64,000 nucleotides of DNA from Arcobacteraceae bacterium. Lineage in GTDB: Bacteria > Campylobacterota > Campylobacteria > Campylobacterales > Arcobacteraceae. How positions within the stretch are numbered: position 1 is the stretch's first letter; each line of letters starts with the position of its first letter. A program made the position numbers and the translations under genes. Below the pieces are notes generated by a model. That model worked only from the letters and a program-made list of their open reading frames with translations. It was not told the DNA's origin and did no database searches. The stretch is from contig JAGLOP010000003.1 in the NCBI GenBank assembly GCA_023138835.1, forward strand, positions 99,225 through 163,224. The letters run 5' to 3'. Below are positions 59,563 to 64,000 of this stretch, one piece after another.

Positions 59563-60507
59563 TTATTTAAAATTTTTATTAGCAATATTTTCAATTAAAA
59601 CAGTAGCATAAGAACTTTTTGGCAATATAAATTCTAGTTCTAGTTGATTTTTATCTTTTATAAATTTATTTTTAATATCTGAGGGTACTATCCAGGCATC
59701 TCTTCGTGAACCTTTTTCGTGGATAAATATATCATCAAATTGTTCTTCAACTTTTCCAGCTTCCCCTTTGGCTCTTATAGTTTTTCTCCCCACCATAAGC
59801 CCTGTGATTGTTTTTTTATCTTTACTGTAAATATCACCATCTAAAGCAAAAAGTTTTTTCATTTGTTTTTCTTGAGATATTTCAACTCTTTTAACTAACC
59901 AAGCATTAAAAAAGTAACTTTGATATGCTGATATTTGTAAATGTTTTAGTTTTGTATCTCTAGTGATGGTTTCCCCATAAACTATATCTTTGCATTGTTT
60001 AAAGGATGTGTCTTTTCCAAACCTTTGATAACCAAAATAATTAGGCATTCCATGTTTTTGAATTTGTGACAAGGTTTGATATATGACGGGTAAATCATTT
60101 GGGTCTATCTCTTTTAAAGTGATTTTAAATTTATTGGCCTTTAAATCCCCAATTTTAAGTTTTTGATTGTGTGTAAAGGTTTCTAACACTTTAATGTTTT
60201 TTGAATTTAAAGATTTATAGTCTCTGCTTTTGTTTAAAGGGATACTTATATATTGTGTTGTTGTAGCATTTTTATCTTTTAACCCGGCATACCCTATAAA
60301 ATGCTCAGGAATATTTAAAGTCTGGGAAATAAAACTAATTAATTCCCAAGTGGAAGTGTATTCTTTTTTTATTTTCATAATAAAAAAATTACCTTTATTT
60401 ATAAAATGATAAAAAGGTATCTCTTCAACTATAAAGTCATACTTATTTTGAGTAAATACAAAGTTTATTGGCTCATGTGTTTGTAAAAATAATCGTTTTG
60501 TTTTCAT
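59563..60507 (-). CDS. truD: tRNA pseudouridine synthase TruD
   Basis: 314 residues, slightly short for TruD. The catalytic Asp is in YAGLKDKNATTTQYISI near residue 82, with GMPNYFGYQRFGKD and AYQSYFFNAWL as further family motifs. It makes pseudouridine 13 in tRNA-Glu. Divergent from ftsE. Confidence 0.93.
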   Translation of the reverse strand: MKTKRLFLQTHEPINFVFTQNKYDFIVEEIPFYHFINKGNFFIMKIKKEYTSTWELISFISQTLNIPEHFIGYAGLKDKNATTTQYISIPLNKSRDYKSLNSKNIKVLETFTHNQKLKIGDLKANKFKITLKEIDPNDLPVIYQTLSQIQKHGMPNYFGYQRFGKDTSFKQCKDIVYGETITRDTKLKHLQISAYQSYFFNAWLVKRVEISQEKQMKKLFALDGDIYSKDKKTITGLMVGRKTIRAKGEAGKVEEQFDDIFIHEKGSRRDAWIVPSDIKNKFIKDKNQLELEFILPKSSYATVLIENIANKNFK

Positions 60508-60582
60508 AATAAATTATACATAATATAAAATAAAAGTTCCTATTTAGCTTTTTATGTTACAATTTAAACAAATTATACACAA

Positions 60583-61257
60583 GTGATTAAAAAAGTGATT
60601 TTAGCAACCAATATTACATTGTCATACGACAATAAAAATATGATTATAGAAAATGGAAATTTTCATATAAGAAAAAAAGAATTTATATTTGTCAGCGGGG
60701 CTAGCGGAAGTGGAAAGTCAACACTTTTGAAAGCTTTATACGGAGAGATAACTCCATTAAATGGCACATTACTTGTAAATCAAATTGATCTCTCAAGAAA
60801 AAACACTAAAAAATTATTAGAATTGCGAAAAAATATTGGGATAATATTTCAAGATTATAAGTTAATCGAAGAATATACTATTGAAGAAAATATAATGTTA
60901 CCGCTTAAGATTAACGGTTATGACAATGTAGTGTCTCAAGAGCAGGCAAACAAACTTTTAAAGCATGTAAAATTAACTCATAGAGCAGGTACCTATCCAA
61001 CACAATTAAGTGGTGGAGAGCAGCAAAGAGTAGCAGTTGCACGTGCTCTTGCACATAACCCAAGTATTATTTTTGCAGATGAGCCTACGGGAAATCTTGA
61101 TGAATATTCCGCTAATGTTATATGGAAATTATTAAGAGATGCAAATGAACAGTTAGGGATAACAGTTATTGTTGTTACACACAAACCACCTATGAACTTT
61201 GGTATGCATTTTAGGCAACTATCAATTAATGACGGGGTTATATATGAGGTTTCTTAA
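60583..61257 (+). CDS. ftsE: Cell-division ABC ATPase FtsE
   Basis: 224 residues from GTG 60583 (GTG 60595 is an alternative; neither has a strong ribosome binding site). Walker A GASGSGKST near residue 40, IIFQDYKLIEEYTIEENI, signature LSGGEQQRVAVARALA, Walker B IIFADEPTGNLDE. With FtsX it activates septal peptidoglycan hydrolases. Overlaps ftsX by 14 bases. Confidence 0.9.
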   Translation: MIKKVILATNITLSYDNKNMIIENGNFHIRKKEFIFVSGASGSGKSTLLKALYGEITPLNGTLLVNQIDLSRKNTKKLLELRKNIGIIFQDYKLIEEYTIEENIMLPLKINGYDNVVSQEQANKLLKHVKLTHRAGTYPTQLSGGEQQRVAVARALAHNPSIIFADEPTGNLDEYSANVIWKLLRDANEQLGITVIVVTHKPPMNFGMHFRQLSINDGVIYEVS

Positions 61258-62056
61258 AAATCTTTTATCTTTTCTGATACCTCTGATTATTGTATTATCA
61301 ACATTTGCTTTACATAATGCAATCGGCAATATTGTAGATGCTTATAAAAAAACTATAAATAATGATTATTCAATTATGGTAATTGCGAATACTCCTATAA
61401 GTGAAGGCAGTATTAAAACTTTGGCCAATATAGATGTTAAAAATGTTCAAATATTAAAAAGAGAAGATATAATTACAAATTTAAAAGAACAATTATCTAA
61501 AAATTCTTTGGAACTTTTAAAGCAGAAACTACCTTTCTTTTATAAAATTTATTTAGAACAATATCCAACTACAACACAATTAAATATTATAAAAAAAGAA
61601 TTAAATAAAATACCAAATATAAAAAAAGTTGAAACATTTGCATCTGACCATAACAAAGTTTATTCATTGTTGATTTTAGTTGAACAAATTGTTCAAATTA
61701 TGTTGGTCTTTATATTTATATTTGCTTTTCTAATCTTATCTAAACAAATAAAAATATGGTTATTTGAACATTCCCAAAGAATTTCAATTATTCAGTATCA
61801 TGGCGGTTCCATTATTTATAGTGCCTTGCCTATTATTAAAATAGCATTATTAAGTGCTATTATTGCAAGTGCCGCAGTTATTTCACTTATCATAACAATA
61901 TCAAATAACTTATCAATTTTTCTTTCACCTGAAGTTTTAAGTATTTTACCAAATAAAAACAGCATACCTGTAGATTTTATATTGATTATTATGTTGTCAT
62001 TTGCAATATCTATAATCTCAACTATCAGTGTTTTAATAAAGCATAAAATCAAATGA
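61244..62056 (+). CDS. ftsX: Cell-division ABC permease FtsX
   Basis: 270 residues from ATG 61244, preferred because the protein then starts MRFLKNLLSFLIPLIIVLST, a normal FtsX helix 1. Periplasmic domain about 30-150 and three further helices (IVQIMLVFIFIFAFLILSKQ; IIKIALLSAIIASAAVISLI; IPVDFILIIMLSFAIS). The earlier in-frame start at 61199 would lie deep in ftsE. Its stop overlaps the following regulator ATG. Confidence 0.88.
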   Translation: MRFLKNLLSFLIPLIIVLSTFALHNAIGNIVDAYKKTINNDYSIMVIANTPISEGSIKTLANIDVKNVQILKREDIITNLKEQLSKNSLELLKQKLPFFYKIYLEQYPTTTQLNIIKKELNKIPNIKKVETFASDHNKVYSLLILVEQIVQIMLVFIFIFAFLILSKQIKIWLFEHSQRISIIQYHGGSIIYSALPIIKIALLSAIIASAAVISLIITISNNLSIFLSPEVLSILPNKNSIPVDFILIIMLSFAISIISTISVLIKHKIK

Positions 62057-62724
62057 ATAAAAAACTTTTGCTTCTTGAAGATGATATTGCATTAAATCAA
62101 ACAATTGCAGCATATTTTGAAGATTTAGATTATGATATAACTGCTGTTTATGACGGGATTAGTGCTCAAGATACAATTTATGAAAATAATTTTGATCTAT
62201 TATTACTTGATGTAAATGTTCCTGATATAAATGGATTTGATTTATTAAAAAGCATTCGAGAAGAAAATATTACCACTCCCGCTATTTTTATCACCTCATT
62301 AAACTCAATGACTTCTTTAGAAGAGGGATTTGACAGTGGTTGTGATGATTATATACGAAAACCATTTGCACTTAAAGAACTGTTGATTAGAGTTGAAACA
62401 ATTTTAAAAAGAGAATTTTTTCATAAAAATGATGATAAAATTAAAATTGATGAAGATATCTATTATAATACAAAAAGTAATGTATTAACTATTAACAATA
62501 AAACGATACAATTAAGCAATAAAGAAGCTACTTTATTGAAACTGTTTTTACAGAAACTTGACCAACTTATTTCTCATGAGGCTATCTATAGTGCACTTTG
62601 GGAATATGATGAAGAGGAAAGTCCCAGTGCCTTAAGAACTTATATTAAGAATTTACGAAAATATTTAGGAAAAGAAAAAATTGTCAGTATTAAAAAGCTT
62701 GGATATAGATTTACCACAAAGTGA
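62053..62724 (+). CDS. OmpR-family response regulator
   Basis: 223 residues; KLLLLEDDIALNQTIAAYF, acceptor Asp in DLLLLDVNVPDINGF near residue 55, Lys in GCDDYIRKPFALKEL, and winged helix with SALRTYIKNLRKYLGKE and IKKLGYRFTTK. Closely similar in plan to the regulator at 30186. Coupled to ftsX and to the kinase gene that follows; target unknown. Confidence 0.92.
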   Translation: MNKKLLLLEDDIALNQTIAAYFEDLDYDITAVYDGISAQDTIYENNFDLLLLDVNVPDINGFDLLKSIREENITTPAIFITSLNSMTSLEEGFDSGCDDYIRKPFALKELLIRVETILKREFFHKNDDKIKIDEDIYYNTKSNVLTINNKTIQLSNKEATLLKLFLQKLDQLISHEAIYSALWEYDEEESPSALRTYIKNLRKYLGKEKIVSIKKLGYRFTTK

Positions 62725-63871
62725 AAAACGAACATTAGTTAGTTTTTTATCTTTATATATATTTTTTACAATTGTTATCTTAAGCTTTGTAATGCAATTT
62801 TATTATAATTTTCAAAAAGATTTAATGATTGGTGAAAAAAGAATAATACTGGTTCAATATGCCAGTGAACTCATAATTGAATTAAAAAATATAAATACAA
62901 AACCTGTGTCAGAACGGATATATCCAATGGACAAAAGATTTAAATCTGCTATTTATGACAGCAACAGTGATTTAATCTTTTCTACAATAAAAAATCCAAA
63001 AATAAAACTTGATCAAATTATATACAATAGTGATGAAACTATTCAATATATTAAAGACCCAAAATCATCTTATCTTGGAGCTACTTATGTTTTAGTTAAG
63101 ATTGTACATGATGAACAATGGCAAAAAGAGATTATTTATACAATAATTTTATACGGAATAATTGTATTTGTCATTATTTTATTTATTGGGTATTTTTTAT
63201 CAAAATTATTTTTAAAACCAATGAGAGATGCTTTACATCTACTTGATACTTTTATTAAAGATACAACACATGAATTGAATACCCCCGTAAGTACTATTGT
63301 TGCAAATATTGAGATGATTGATACTAAAAATATGGATGATGAAAAACTTGTGCAAAAAATAAACCGTATTGATATCGGTGCTAAAACAATTTCTAATATA
63401 TATGAAGATTTAACATATCTAGTTTTAAATAATAAAATAATATCTCAAGATAAAAATTTAAATCTTGCTAAGGTTTGTGAGCAAAGAATTGAATATTTTA
63501 GTACTTTAGCAACAGTAAAAGAAATAAATATCAGTACCGATCTTGATACTAATATTATGTTATATATTGATCAAAAGAAGATTTCAAAGGTAATTGATAA
63601 TCTTATATCTAATGCAATTAAATATAATAAGTTTGGAGGTTCAATTCATATAACTTTAGCACAAAATACACTAAGTATTAAAGATACGGGTTGTGGAATA
63701 TCTAAAGAAAATATTGATTTAATGTTTGATAGATATGTTAGATTTGATAAAAGTGTCGGTGGCTTTGGAATAGGATTAAACATAGTGAAACTTATATGTG
63801 ATGAATACAATTTAAGCATTAAAATTATATCCCAGGTAGGCGTTGGAACAGATGTGCAGATTGAATTTTAG
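62681..63871 (+). CDS. Sensor histidine kinase
   Basis: 396 residues counted from TTG 62681; TTG 62699 is an equally good start (SLDIDLPQSEKR), and both overlap the regulator gene. Helix 1 (VSFLSLYIFFTIVILSFVMQF split by description), periplasmic sensor of about 100 residues, helix 2 near 150-175, HisKA with KDTTHELNTPVSTIVANIEMI split by description, N box DNLISNAIKYN and G2 box GGFGIGLNIVKLICDEY. The H-box resembles that of the kinase at 30862. Signal unknown. Confidence 0.88.
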   Translation: MSVLKSLDIDLPQSEKRTLVSFLSLYIFFTIVILSFVMQFYYNFQKDLMIGEKRIILVQYASELIIELKNINTKPVSERIYPMDKRFKSAIYDSNSDLIFSTIKNPKIKLDQIIYNSDETIQYIKDPKSSYLGATYVLVKIVHDEQWQKEIIYTIILYGIIVFVIILFIGYFLSKLFLKPMRDALHLLDTFIKDTTHELNTPVSTIVANIEMIDTKNMDDEKLVQKINRIDIGAKTISNIYEDLTYLVLNNKIISQDKNLNLAKVCEQRIEYFSTLATVKEINISTDLDTNIMLYIDQKKISKVIDNLISNAIKYNKFGGSIHITLAQNTLSIKDTGCGISKENIDLMFDRYVRFDKSVGGFGIGLNIVKLICDEYNLSIKIISQVGVGTDVQIEF

Positions 63872-63931
63872 TGTTTAGGTGTTAGATATTACCTCCTTCA
63901 CTAAATACACAATCTCTTCACAATTTTATCC

Positions 63932-63970
63932 TATACTTCTTGTGTAACAAAAAATTAAAGGGATTACACA
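63932..63970 (+). promoter_or_regulatory. Promoter and inverted repeat of right-edge gene
   Basis: TATACT (63932-63937) is a likely -10. TGTGTAA (63941-63947) and TTACACA (63964-63970) are inverted arms bracketing the AAAGGGA ribosome binding site and touching the ATG, so the whole leader could fold back on the ribosome binding site. The stretch 63872-63931 shows nothing else. Confidence 0.45.
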
Positions 63971-64000
63971 TGAAAACATTATTAAAATTAGCATTAGCTG
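63970..64000 (+). CDS. 5' end of a gene running off the window (signal-peptide-like start)
   Basis: ATG at 63970 after AAAGGGATTACAC; ten codons visible, MKTLLKLALA, which look like the start of a signal peptide. The identity cannot be told from this window. Confidence 0.6.
   Translation, partial: MKTLLKLALA

Noticed and set aside
61199..61243. FtsX start 45 bases earlier
   Set aside because: It lies inside ftsE and gives a polar extension before helix 1.
1..64000. Insertion sequences, prophage, tRNA or rRNA genes
   Set aside because: No transposase, integrase, phage gene, terminal inverted repeats with target duplication, or tRNA-like cloverleaf was recognised on either strand by reading; a tRNAscan run would settle the tRNA point.

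Overview
The window is strongly AT-rich and densely coded and comes from a member of the Campylobacterota (Epsilonproteobacteria), most likely an Arcobacter- or Sulfurimonas-like bacterium. The main argument is the nosZ-B-D-G-C1-C2-H-F-L-Y gene order, which is the layout known for epsilonproteobacterial clade II nitrous oxide reductase. The many c-type cytochromes, polyferredoxins and two-component pairs agree with a respiratory generalist. The family assignment is inference; no rRNA or tRNA gene is visible.

Layout. 1-590: 3' truncated prs. 782-3510: a NosL-like secreted protein facing a tonB-exbD-exbB operon. 3.2-12.5 kb: an arsenic island on the minus strand (arsM, a split-Soret-type cytochrome, arsR, ccdA, thioredoxin, acr3, EF-hand protein, permease, small thioredoxin, DUF4405 protein, Na/Pi cotransporter), with two matching ArsR-type operators. 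12.5-17.4 kb: an SHP/diheme cytochrome/cytochrome b electron-transfer operon with its own two-component system and two CpxP/Spy-like proteins. 17.6-18.2 kb: a second EF-hand protein with a poly-G tract in its ribosome binding site.

18.3-30 kb: the most unusual part. It is a seven-gene minus-strand operon holding a TonB-dependent receptor, a CcdA/TauE-like membrane protein, a 918-residue polyferredoxin-NosL-DUF4198 fusion, a NapH-like ferredoxin, a double-cubane ATP-dependent reductase (DCCP) with its activating ATPase, and an RND permease. Divergent from it (30.2-37.2 kb) are a response regulator, a histidine kinase, a NosL, a TauE/SafE protein, a double-NosL protein, a MacB/Lol-type ABC transporter and an unknown Cys-rich membrane protein. 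I find a repeated 11-bp-spaced direct-repeat box (TTAACAA-N4-TTAACAA and variants) upstream of all five transcription units: NosL-A, exbB-exbD-tonB, the receptor operon, the regulator operon and the double-NosL operon. I infer a single regulon, probably for metal (copper is the first guess) capture and reductive handling that feeds or parallels nitrous oxide reductase.

37.2-54.8 kb: a cache-GGDEF-EAL protein, then an enlarged nos locus with two NosD, three further NosL-family proteins, an MnmC-like FAD oxidoreductase, nosZBDGC1C2HFLY, and a Crp/Fnr regulator paired with a PilJ/NarX-like membrane sensor. nosZ and nosB each have an FNR-like palindrome at class II distance from a -10 element, and a strong UUCG-capped terminator lies between them. 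54.8-64 kb: housekeeping genes (mnmA, folK, DUF445, M24 peptidase, aroQ, truD, ftsE, ftsX) and another response regulator/histidine kinase pair; a new gene begins at the right edge.

Seven NosL-family proteins (eight NosL domains) in one window is the plainest sign that this locus is organised around copper or a similar metal.
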